DNA of 5,106 nt, from positions 1-5,106 of the forward strand of contig CAMYXE010000059.1 of the NCBI GenBank assembly GCA_947303165.1. The letters run 5' to 3'. The position numbers and the translations under genes are program-made. How positions within the stretch are numbered: position 1 is the stretch's first letter; each line of letters starts with the position of its first letter. The stretch is from an uncultured Pseudomonadota bacterium. GTDB taxonomy: Bacteria > Pseudomonadota > Alphaproteobacteria > Rs-D84. The notes beneath the pieces are model-generated. The model saw only the letters and a list, made by a program, of their open reading frames with translations, made no database searches and was not told where the DNA came from. Shown here piece by piece: positions 1 to 5,106 of the stretch.

Positions 1-587
1 ACAACAACAAATAGCACAGGGACAACCAGCAACGTCGTTATTAAAACGTATTGCAAAATATCTGTCTTGGTGACAGAATTAAAACCACCAAATGACACAT
101 AAGAAAACACCATTGTAGACACGACAAACGTAATTAGCAATGGATTAATTGATGGGAAATATGGCAACAGCAACTTTGATAATGCTACAAAATTTGCTGC
201 AACAATAAGCACAAACGTAAACGACGTAATTATTCCAATTAATATTGCCAACCCTTTATGGTTAGAAGATAATAAATCTGATATTGTTGTTCCGTTATCG
301 CGTTGATATTTTTTATAAAGTAATATAACTATTAAAATTCCAACCATTAATGAAATTGGGTCAACCAAAGAATACCATTTAAACACATGCCCAATTGACG
401 CACTGGTTAAAATAGCGGCACCTCCGGCAAAAGTCATGCTGATACCCGCAGCAATAGTAAACCAGCCAAGTTTGCCACGGCTCATTGTAAACTCTGCATA
501 AGATTTCATGCTGCTTTTTTTAACAAAAAATCCAACAATCATAAAACTCAACAATGCGATCAGAATGATAATCTGTGTGATATTCAT
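1..587 (-). CDS. Sodium:solute symporter family (SSS/SLC5-type) permease, N-terminal part
   Basis: This is the first 195 residues of an inner-membrane cation-coupled symporter; the reading frame stays open to the window edge, so the C-terminus is missing. Translating the minus strand from the ATG at 587 gives a first membrane helix (about residues 3-22), then a stretch around residues 31-68 (AEFTMSRGKLGWF, then a Gly/Ala/Ser-rich helix) that matches the usual start of SSS proteins. More hydrophobic helices follow at about 76-91, 112-137 and 148-166. The clearest family mark is GGFNSVTKTDILQ at residues 167-179, the SSS pattern GG-x-x-x-V-x-x-T-D-x-x-Q before the next helix. The start is supported by GGAGGG seven bases upstream. 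The gene follows amiC by 31 nt on the same strand with no terminator between, so it is probably cotranscribed. The substrate cannot be told from this part: members carry proline, pantothenate, sugars, sialic acid and others. The family call is strong and the substrate is unknown. Confidence 0.88.
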   Translation of the reverse strand, partial: MNITQIIILIALLSFMIVGFFVKKSSMKSYAEFTMSRGKLGWFTIAAGISMTFAGGAAILTSASIGHVFKWYSLVDPISLMVGILIVILLYKKYQRDNGTTISDLLSSNHKGLAILIGIITSFTFVLIVAANFVALSKLLLPYFPSINPLLITFVVSTMVFSYVSFGGFNSVTKTDILQYVLITTLLVVPVLFVV

Positions 588-594
588 TGTTAAA

Positions 595-600
595 CCCTCC
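595..600 (-). promoter_or_regulatory. Ribosome binding site of the symporter gene
   Basis: Read on the minus strand this is GGAGGG, seven bases before the ATG at 587. It is a near-perfect Shine-Dalgarno sequence and fixes the symporter start. It contrasts with amiC just upstream, which has no such site, so this internal gene relies on its own ribosome recruitment. Confidence 0.85.
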
Positions 601-618
601 AACTAATGAATAGGTAAA

Positions 619-1770
619 TTAGACATCGAAATCGTAATTTTTTATCGATTTTACAATGGCGGTAACCAATTTATCTTGATGAGCAGAATTTTTTAACAAT
701 TTTTCTTCAGCAGCATTAGATAAATGCCCACATTCAATCAACGCCCCTGGTACTGTTGAACGTAACACGGCTAACGGCGCATGGCGAACCGCCGGTCCTG
801 GCTGTTGTTCTATTCCACCGCGATTAAATGCCCGTGCGCAACCGTTTGCATATTCTTCGGACATTTCTGCGACCGCGTGCTGTTGCAACGACGACAATGC
901 TATGCGTATATCTTTTGAAAATTGCTCAAACCCATTAACATCTATTTTATCAGCGGCGTTTTCAGCATCGGCCAGTTTTTGCGCCTCTTCGTCAGACGCT
1001 TTTTCAGATAATGTATAAATTGAAAATCCTTTCATAGATCTACTTGGGTTTGCATTTGCATGAATCGACAAGAACAAATCGGCTTTTTTCTTTTCGGCAA
1101 TCGCCGCACGATCTGCTAATTTTAGGTATGTATCATCATTGCGTGTCATAAAGACAGAAAAACCTTCATTACGCAAAGCAGTTCGCAATTTCTGCGCAAC
1201 CGATAGCACAACAGTTTTTTCTTTGGTTCCCCCCTTACCTATACATCCAGGGTCTTTGCCACCATGCCCAGCATCTATCACAATTATACGTTTTTTTTCA
1301 TTCTTTCCGTCTTCACCAGCCGTCGTTATAGCGGCCTTACCCGATGAACTAGAAGCAGAAAAGTCTAAAACAAGTCTATAATCATTATCCCCATTTGGTT
1401 CAAGAATCATTATCTGATTTTTCGGAATTTCATTGATGTTTTTCGTTAAATTCACAACAATGTTTAATGCGTCCCCGACCTGAACCTGGGATATTGATTT
1501 TACAATGGTCCCCGATGCAAGTTTTGCTGTAATTGATTCATCTGCTACTGTATTTGATAGTTTAACAGTAAGTGTTTTTTCGCCATAAACCAAAGTATAA
1601 GATGGTCGCGAAGATGTTTCTATAACAAGGCGCGTTTTACCACCCGGCTGAACTCCTGTGCGCATAGATTTTATTGCATTACGTGCAGCAAATGCAACAC
1701 GAGGCATCATTCCAACAACAACTGCCCCGATACTTGCGATCTTTAAAAGATGACGCCTTGATATTTTCAT
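619..1770 (-). CDS. amiC: N-acetylmuramoyl-L-alanine amidase, Tat-exported, AMIN + Amidase_3 (AmiC type)
   Basis: This is a zinc hydrolase that cuts the amide bond between N-acetylmuramic acid and L-alanine in peptidoglycan, acting in the periplasm, usually at the division septum. The 383 residues begin with a twin-arginine signal (SRRHLLK at 4-10, hydrophobic core 11-22, likely cleavage at AFA|A, 28/29). An AMIN domain follows at about 32-137, then a Ser/Gly/Lys linker, and Amidase_3 from about 161 to 376. All metal and catalytic residues are visible: His169 in DAGHGG, Glu184 in the GTKEK segment, His237 in SIHAN, and Glu346 in LIECGHLSN. Residues 256-310 form a charged helical insert with an ENAAD motif (270-274) like the autoinhibitory helix of septal amidases, which LytM factors such as NlpD or EnvC relieve in other bacteria. 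AmiC is preferred over AmiA because of the AMIN domain, and over AmiB because AmiB is normally Sec-exported. The ATG at 1770 is fixed by the Tat motif and the adjacent promoter; no Shine-Dalgarno precedes it. Confidence 0.95.
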   Translation of the reverse strand: MKISRRHLLKIASIGAVVVGMMPRVAFAARNAIKSMRTGVQPGGKTRLVIETSSRPSYTLVYGEKTLTVKLSNTVADESITAKLASGTIVKSISQVQVGDALNIVVNLTKNINEIPKNQIMILEPNGDNDYRLVLDFSASSSSGKAAITTAGEDGKNEKKRIIVIDAGHGGKDPGCIGKGGTKEKTVVLSVAQKLRTALRNEGFSVFMTRNDDTYLKLADRAAIAEKKKADLFLSIHANANPSRSMKGFSIYTLSEKASDEEAQKLADAENAADKIDVNGFEQFSKDIRIALSSLQQHAVAEMSEEYANGCARAFNRGGIEQQPGPAVRHAPLAVLRSTVPGALIECGHLSNAAEEKLLKNSAHQDKLVTAIVKSIKNYDFDV

Positions 1771-1779
1771 TGCACTGGT

Positions 1780-1808
1780 ATTATATCAAAAAAACTATTT
1801 TTTACCAA
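1780..1808 (-). promoter_or_regulatory. Sigma70-type promoter of amiC, near-leaderless
   Basis: On the minus strand there is TTGGTA (1808-1803), a 17-base spacer, then TATAAT (1785-1780), a perfect -10 box preceded by TG+1 base, which makes an extended -10. Only nine bases separate the -10 box from the amiC ATG at 1770. Transcription should therefore start about two bases before the ATG or on it. With no Shine-Dalgarno sequence present, the transcript would be leaderless or nearly so. The promoter lies just downstream of the hairpin that ends the preceding gene, so amiC has its own promoter. This was read by eye and no start site has been mapped. Confidence 0.75.
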
Positions 1809-1821
1809 GAACATTATAAAC

Positions 1822-1844
1822 AAAAACCACCTTGGGTGTTTTTT
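1822..1844. terminator. Terminator-like hairpin, probably bidirectional
   Basis: An A-rich left arm (AAAAACCACC) pairs with GGTGTTTTTT around a TTG loop, with one bulged C. Each strand ends the stem in a T run, so it could work in both directions. It lies 22 nt beyond the stop codon of the 417-residue secreted protein gene and upstream of the amiC promoter, the right place to end that transcript. The GC core is only four pairs, so its strength is uncertain. Confidence 0.55.
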
Positions 1845-1865
1845 ATAATAATTCAACCCAATACA

Positions 1866-3119
1866 CTATTTATATACACAGCTTGAAAATTGTTGCGCAA
1901 TCATTGATTGTTCCTGGGATGTCATTTCTGCCACCTGGACCATATAACAACGTGTTGAATCACGCAAAATAAACAATTTGGTTCCGTTTTTATACGCTGT
2001 TTGCATATCATCCATTTGTGCAGACGTTAAAAATGCATTTTGCGTCAAAACAGAATTGGTAAGTCCCGCCTGAACAACCTGATTTGCGGTCGCATAATCA
2101 TATACTTCGGTGCGAGATTTTACCTCTTTATATATGTCTACTGTTGTTCCGTTAGTTTTTTTTTGTGCCTCGGGGAATGAAATAGATACAACAGCCGCAG
2201 CCACAGCAGCCTTTTGTAAGCCACTTGCACCAGAAGAATCATGCGCTGCCAAATTCAGTTGCATATCGTCACCGCACGCCAAATTCATACGATTTGTATA
2301 GGATGCCAAAACAGCATCAACCGCATTTTCCCAATCTTTGCCCTTTTTATTCAAATCCAAATCAACAATCTTTTCCGCCCAATTCCATATGTTTGCACCA
2401 ACATTTCCAGCATTTGCAAAGCGCGACACCATTTCCGCCGAACCACCTTGAACACCGGCACCACAATAATCAGTTAATTGTGACATTAACATGCTAGACG
2501 TTTCGTTACCATAAGCAAGCGCAACAGAATGGCAGGACATTGCAGCCTCAAGTTCCTGGCGACGTTGCAGGCACTGTGGCGAATGCGCCTTGGTTAATTC
2601 ATTCGCCATGTTAGCCATAGACAAATATGCCATCAATTCTTGTTGAACATACGATGGGCACAAATGTGCCGCAGTATTCAAACCACCAACGCCTATTTTA
2701 GTATTCGCCGCGTAATTCGGTAACAACACTGATGTATCATTACGCAAGCATAACATTGCATAGTTATACAATTCACTTTCCGTCGCATACGCGCAACGTC
2801 CAGATTGCTGCCCTGGAACAACTGTGACATCACCACAATAATCGGTAAAGCACTTCATTATCTTGTCGCGACACGCAGTATCGACATCTGGAACATTAAC
2901 CATATAATATGTATTTCGTTGATTTGTCTTGTAATTATTGACCAACCCCTGATTTCCACGCAAAGTATTTGCCGTGTTAATTGCATTAGTTGTCGTTGTT
3001 ATTACACCGCGCGCACCACCAGAATTGTTCGCCGTCACAGACCCTGCAGAAACACCATAAGCATCCGCAGCCAAGGCACACGCACAGATTAAACCACATA
3101 CACTAAAAAAACGTTTCAT
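1866..3119 (-). CDS. Exported Cys-rich protein of unknown function (417 aa)
   Basis: I do not recognise the family. The start at 3119 is preferred over the in-frame ATG at 3152 because GAGAGG lies five bases before it, the protein then opens with a clean signal peptide (MKRFF, hydrophobic core, cleavage near ALA or ADA at about 18-20), and the longer start would lie upstream of the predicted transcription start. The N-terminal region, about residues 24-70, is low-complexity and rich in Asn, Thr, Gly and Ser. The rest looks globular and mostly helical. After the signal there are 12 cysteines (83, 90, 95, 109, 124, 154, 183, 196, 219, 282, 391, 414), an even number that suggests up to six disulfides in the periplasm or at the surface. 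TDYCG occurs twice (92-96 and 216-220), which may mark an ancient internal duplication. There is no lipobox, catalytic motif or further membrane segment that I can see. It has its own promoter and a downstream terminator, so it is probably monocistronic, transcribed away from prfB. Confidence 0.85.
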   Translation of the reverse strand: MKRFFSVCGLICACALAADAYGVSAGSVTANNSGGARGVITTTTNAINTANTLRGNQGLVNNYKTNQRNTYYMVNVPDVDTACRDKIMKCFTDYCGDVTVVPGQQSGRCAYATESELYNYAMLCLRNDTSVLLPNYAANTKIGVGGLNTAAHLCPSYVQQELMAYLSMANMANELTKAHSPQCLQRRQELEAAMSCHSVALAYGNETSSMLMSQLTDYCGAGVQGGSAEMVSRFANAGNVGANIWNWAEKIVDLDLNKKGKDWENAVDAVLASYTNRMNLACGDDMQLNLAAHDSSGASGLQKAAVAAAVVSISFPEAQKKTNGTTVDIYKEVKSRTEVYDYATANQVVQAGLTNSVLTQNAFLTSAQMDDMQTAYKNGTKLFILRDSTRCYMVQVAEMTSQEQSMIAQQFSSCVYK

Positions 3120-3124
3120 GGAAA

Positions 3125-3130
3125 CCTCTC
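3125..3130 (-). promoter_or_regulatory. Ribosome binding site choosing the start of the 417-aa secreted protein
   Basis: GAGAGG on the minus strand ends five bases before the ATG at 3119. It decides for this start over the upstream in-frame ATG at 3152, which also lies upstream of the predicted transcription start. Confidence 0.75.
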
Positions 3131-3142
3131 TCTTTGCAGAGT

Positions 3143-3171
3143 ATTTTATCACATTTATCCCCCAAAGGCAA
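3143..3171 (-). promoter_or_regulatory. Promoter of the 417-aa secreted protein gene
   Basis: On the minus strand there is TTGCCT (3171-3166), a 17-base spacer, and TAAAAT (3148-3143) preceded by TG+1 base, again an extended -10. Transcription would begin near 3136, giving a leader of about 17 bases that contains the GAGAGG ribosome site. It stands back to back with the prfB promoter, the two -35 boxes being 14 bases apart. Confidence 0.65.
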
Positions 3172-3185
3172 CATATCTTTTATGG

Positions 3186-3213
3186 TTGATTTCAATTTTT
3201 TTACTGATAGAAT
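3186..3213 (+). promoter_or_regulatory. Promoter of prfB, leaderless architecture
   Basis: TTGATT (3186-3191), a 16-base spacer, then TAGAAT (3208-3213) preceded by TG+1 base. Six bases separate the -10 box from the ATG at 3220, so transcription should start at or next to the A of the start codon. No Shine-Dalgarno sequence precedes the ATG. This predicts a leaderless prfB mRNA. It was inferred from spacing only. Confidence 0.6.
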
Positions 3214-3219
3214 GAAAAT

Positions 3220-4291
3220 ATGATTTTGGCGAACGAAATTTTAAATGAAATCCAAGAAAACCTAAGTATTCTTAGGGGGTTTCTTTGACCCAGATAAACT
3301 ACAAGACCAAATTAACGAACTTTCAGAAAAATCTTTGAACACGGATTTATGGAATAATCCAGATGATGCACGCGCGTTGTTACGGCAAAAGGCGGCCAAG
3401 GAACGCGAATTAAATGATTTTCTTGAAATGCAGCAAGAATATCAAAACCTGACCGAACTTTACGCTATCGCCCCCGATGACCATGACGTGTTGGATGCAA
3501 TAGAAAAATTATCAATCCGTCTGCAACGCGCAAAATACATTACCTTGTTTAACAACCCGGCCGATAGCAATAACGCGTTTTTGTTTATCCAGGCCGGCGC
3601 CGGTGGGACCGAGGCACAAGATTGGGCACAAATGTTAACCCGTATGTACTCACGTTGGGCGGAACGGCATGGGTTTGCTGTTGAAATCATTGAAGAACAC
3701 CCGGGAGACACCGCGGGGATTAAAAGTATCACTATGCGAATTATCGGGGAACGCGCATATGGTTGGTTGCGTAATGAAATTGGCGTCCACCGTCTTGTTC
3801 GCATTTCACCTTTTAATGCAAATGGCAAACGCCAGACCAGTTTCGCATCGGTTGATGTCTGGCCAGATGTTGATGATTCAATACAAATTGATATAAATGA
3901 AAAAGACCTGCGCATTGACACCTATCGTTCATCGGGCGCCGGCGGTCAACATGTTAATAAAACCGACAGTGCGGTTCGCATTACACATATTCCAACGGGC
4001 ATAGTTGTTACATGTCAAAATGAACGCAGCCAATTTCAGAACAAAGATATGGCAATGAAAATTTTGCGTTCACGTTTGTATGAACTGGAAATGGAAAAAC
4101 GTGCCGCCGAAGAAGACGCAGCCAAGGCCGCCCAGAAGAAGATTGAATGGGGCAGCCAGATTAGAAACTATGTTCTGTACCCGTATCAATTGGTTAAAGA
4201 TGTCCGCACAGGCGTTGAAAACACTGATTCCGACGCCGTATTGGACGGCGATTTAGATGCATTTATGTTAAGTTTACTGCAACGCGGTTAA
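3220..4291 (+). CDS. prfB: Peptide chain release factor 2, programmed +1 frameshift
   Basis: RF2 recognises UGA and UAA stop codons in the ribosomal A site and triggers hydrolysis of peptidyl-tRNA. The gene reads 3220-3285 (22 codons), meets an in-frame TGA at 3286-3288, and continues in the +1 frame from 3287, giving 356 residues against 365 in E. coli. A contiguous reading frame opens only from a TTG at 3335, which is an artefact: the RF2 N-terminus upstream is lost if the shift is ignored. Visible marks are the SPF codon-recognition tripeptide at 196-198 (as expected for RF2), the AGAGGTEAQDW segment at about 125-135, and the catalytic GGQ at 241-243 inside SGAGGQHVN. Position 237, equivalent to residue 246 of E. 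coli RF2, is Ser rather than the Thr of E. coli K-12. The C-terminal WGSQIRNYV and RTGVE motifs are intact. Expression is autoregulated: plentiful RF2 ends translation at the early TGA, while scarce RF2 permits frameshifting. Its TAA overlaps the stop codon of the convergent gene. Confidence 0.97.
3274..3289 (+). promoter_or_regulatory. prfB programmed +1 frameshift site
   Basis: The sequence is AGGGGGTTTCTTTGAC. AGGGGG is the internal Shine-Dalgarno-like element, three bases follow, then the slippery CTT codon and TGA followed by C, the weak termination context of the classical site. Compared with the E. coli element (AGGGGGTATCTTTGAC) only one spacer base differs. The ribosome slips from CTT to TTT and skips one base, resuming at GAC 3287-3289. 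Everything needed for RF2 autoregulation is present. Confidence 0.97.
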
Positions 4292-4968
4292 AAAGTATCC
4301 TTTTCAATCTTGATGTTTAATATATTTTGAATATCGTATAATTCACAGATTTTACGACCTGATTCATATGTGCTCATAGAGCCAATCATCTCACACTTGG
4401 AATCAGATACTCTTGTGCAACTACCAGAAAAACCATAACTGGAACTTTTTAAATCAGGCTTTGTTAATTCCGTAGTCGGATCGCCGCCCAAAATTTTACA
4501 AATTTCTATTAACGCATTATTTAATTCTTTTTTAATGTTTTGATTATCATAGTTTTTGATAGTTATTGTTGATTTGTCGTCATTTCGTTTATAACCAGGC
4601 TGTTCTTTGTCTTCTACTTTTTTCTCTTGTATATCTCTATCGGATGTAAAGACAACATAATTGGTATCAGATGCACACGCAAAATGAATATCGCTAAGTT
4701 TGGTTAGTTTGCAATCAGCTATCCCGTACTTTACATTGGCATAAAGCTTTATCAATGACGTATAAAGTATGATATTCGATACGTTTCTTGGTTTATAGAA
4801 ACTGCAATATGCGGAATGTTCGGTTTCACATGGATTTACAGGTATGCATTCTTGATTTGATTCCACCCAAACCATATTTTCATCTGCGATACAACTTCCC
4901 TTGGCAATTTGTGCACAATATGCCGCCGAAGTCAGAAAAATACAAAATAATGCCAATAAATATTGCAT
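4288..4968 (-). CDS. Small exported Cys-rich protein of unknown function (226 aa)
   Basis: I do not recognise the family. The start at 4968 is chosen because GGAGG lies five bases upstream and the protein then begins directly with a signal peptide (MQYLLALFCIFLTSAAYC, likely cleavage near residue 19). The in-frame ATG at 5028 would start inside the repeat region and run through the -10 box. Tyr before Cys18 makes a lipoprotein signal unlikely. The mature part has ten cysteines (26, 41, 47, 55, 86, 98, 157, 184, 192, 208), four of them clustered in the first 55 residues, which suggests a disulfide-bonded N-terminal module. Residues 110-150 are highly charged (Lys, Asp, Glu, Asn) and probably a flexible linker. 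The C-terminal part holds the remaining cysteines. No enzyme motif or membrane anchor is visible. It is convergent with prfB, and the two stop codons overlap by four bases, leaving no room for a terminator between them. A small periplasmic or secreted structural or binding protein is the likeliest role, but that is only inference. Confidence 0.78.
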   Translation of the reverse strand: MQYLLALFCIFLTSAAYCAQIAKGSCIADENMVWVESNQECIPVNPCETEHSAYCSFYKPRNVSNIILYTSLIKLYANVKYGIADCKLTKLSDIHFACASDTNYVVFTSDRDIQEKKVEDKEQPGYKRNDDKSTITIKNYDNQNIKKELNNALIEICKILGGDPTTELTKPDLKSSSYGFSGSCTRVSDSKCEMIGSMSTYESGRKICELYDIQNILNIKIEKDTF

Positions 4969-4973
4969 AATTT

Positions 4974-4990
4974 CCTCCCCCTTTATTATA
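4974..4990 (-). promoter_or_regulatory. -10 box and ribosome binding site of the 226-aa protein gene
   Basis: Minus strand: a perfect TATAAT at 4990-4985, then GGAGG at 4978-4974, five bases before the ATG at 4968. Transcription would begin near 4978, giving a very short leader that starts around the ribosome site. No good -35 box is found 16-18 bases upstream, where the tRNA-like segment lies, and there is no TG extension, so this promoter is weaker in sequence than the other three or depends on an activator. Confidence 0.5.
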
Positions 4991-4991
4991 C

Positions 4992-5010
4992 TGGCGCACC
5001 CAGCGGGATT
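4992..5010 (-). other. tRNA 3'-end-like segment (acceptor and T-stem side with CCA)
   Basis: The plus strand reads TGGCGCACCCAGCGGGATT. On the minus strand it is a T-stem 3' half CCCGC, a seven-base acceptor strand TGGGTGC, discriminator G, then CCA, as at the end of bacterial tRNA genes (alphaproteobacterial tRNA-Arg genes often end in GGGTGCGCCA). The expected T-loop GTTCGAAT is not kept, since the minus strand reads GCGAACAAT. No acceptor 5' strand, anticodon arm or D arm follows within the window, so this is not an intact tRNA. It could be a tRNA fragment left at an integration site, or the end of a tRNA-derived repeat. The match is from memory of tRNA ends, not a search. Confidence 0.4.
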
Positions 5011-5011
5011 G

Positions 5012-5055
5012 TTCGCTTTGCTCACCACTCGTAAGACTTGAACTTCGCGTTGCTC
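5012..5055. repeat. Degenerate 12-bp direct repeat, 32-bp period
   Basis: TTCGCTTTGCTC at 5012-5023 recurs as TTCGCGTTGCTC at 5044-5055, with 11 of 12 bases the same. Both copies are followed after a few bases by CTCGT. Further right, GAACC and GGTTC arms around AA (5077-5088) form a small inverted repeat. The segment has no gene-like reading frame. Together with the adjacent tRNA-like end it looks like one repeat element rather than ordinary intergenic DNA, though two copies of 12 bp could also be chance. Confidence 0.35.
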
Positions 5056-5106
5056 GTTCTCGTCAACTATCGTGTCGAACCAAGGTTCTCATTCACCGTT
5101 GTCCCA

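Noticed and set aside
2110..3092. Plus-strand reading frames opposite the 417-aa protein gene
   Set aside because: They lack ribosome sites and have compositions expected of the antisense of a real gene; they are shadows.
3130..3141. CTCT-GCAA-AGAG hairpin upstream of the 417-aa protein gene as a leader structure
   Set aside because: It has only four base pairs, and the predicted transcription start near 3136 lies inside it, so it would not be transcribed whole.
3120..3152. Longer start (ATG 3152) for the 417-aa secreted protein
   Set aside because: It adds eleven charged residues before an otherwise clean signal peptide, and it lies upstream of the predicted transcription start. The GAGAGG site fits the ATG at 3119.
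3460..3921. Minus-strand reading frame inside prfB
   Set aside because: It lies wholly opposite conserved RF2 coding sequence and has no family signal.
3335..4291. RF2 reading frame beginning at TTG 3335
   Set aside because: This is only the zero-shift part. The frameshift signal at 3274-3289 and the ATG at 3220 give the full RF2 N-terminus.
4291..4304. AAAAG/CTTTT hairpin after prfB as a terminator
   Set aside because: The stem has only one G-C pair and no following T run, so it is too weak to call.
4969..5028. Longer start (ATG 5028) for the 226-aa secreted protein
   Set aside because: It would be translated through the -10 box, the ribosome site and the tRNA-like segment. The signal peptide and GGAGG fit the ATG at 4968.
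5089..5106. Possible end of a minus-strand gene (five codons, then TGA)
   Set aside because: Six codons at the window edge cannot be told from chance, and no family signal can be read.
4991..5106. A complete tRNA or tmRNA gene on the minus strand
   Set aside because: Only the 3' end fits. There is no canonical T-loop, anticodon arm, D arm or matching GCACCCA acceptor strand.

Overview
The window looks like a moderately AT-rich chromosomal segment of a Gram-negative bacterium, most likely an alphaproteobacterium. The reasons are a Tat-exported periplasmic AMIN/Amidase_3 cell-wall amidase, an RF2 gene with the classical programmed +1 frameshift, several exported Cys-rich proteins, and the closeness of amiC to prfB, which are near neighbours (with mrcA) in many alphaproteobacteria. 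The lineage is inferred from gene content only. RF2 and a regulatory in-frame TGA mean that TGA is a real stop codon here.

Layout. Positions 1-587 (minus) hold the N-terminal 195 residues of a sodium:solute symporter whose C-terminus lies outside the window. It follows amiC (619-1770, minus) by 31 nt with a good ribosome binding site, so the two probably share a transcript. The 95-nt gap 1771-1865 holds a terminator-like hairpin and a strong extended -10 promoter so close to the amiC ATG that the mRNA should be nearly leaderless. Positions 1866-3119 (minus) encode a 417-residue exported Cys-rich protein that I do not recognise. The 100-nt gap 3120-3219 carries two back-to-back promoters, one for this protein and one for prfB. 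prfB (3220-4291, plus) needs a +1 frameshift at codon 22/23 and again looks leaderless. Its stop codon overlaps that of a convergent gene (4288-4968, minus) for a second unrecognised exported Cys-rich protein of 226 residues. The right edge (4992-5106) has no convincing gene. It carries a 19-nt stretch matching the 3' end of a tRNA gene, followed by a degenerate 12-bp direct repeat and a small inverted repeat.

How it fits together. The genes do not form one obvious pathway. amiC acts on septal peptidoglycan, prfB terminates translation and autoregulates, and the symporter imports an unknown solute. The two Cys-rich exported proteins have 12 and 10 cysteines after the predicted signal peptide, which suggests disulfide-stabilised periplasmic or surface proteins. 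I see no CRISPR array, transposase, defence system or complete RNA gene. The items most worth a second look are the two orphan Cys-rich proteins, the tRNA-like repeat region at the right edge, and the leaderless start architecture.
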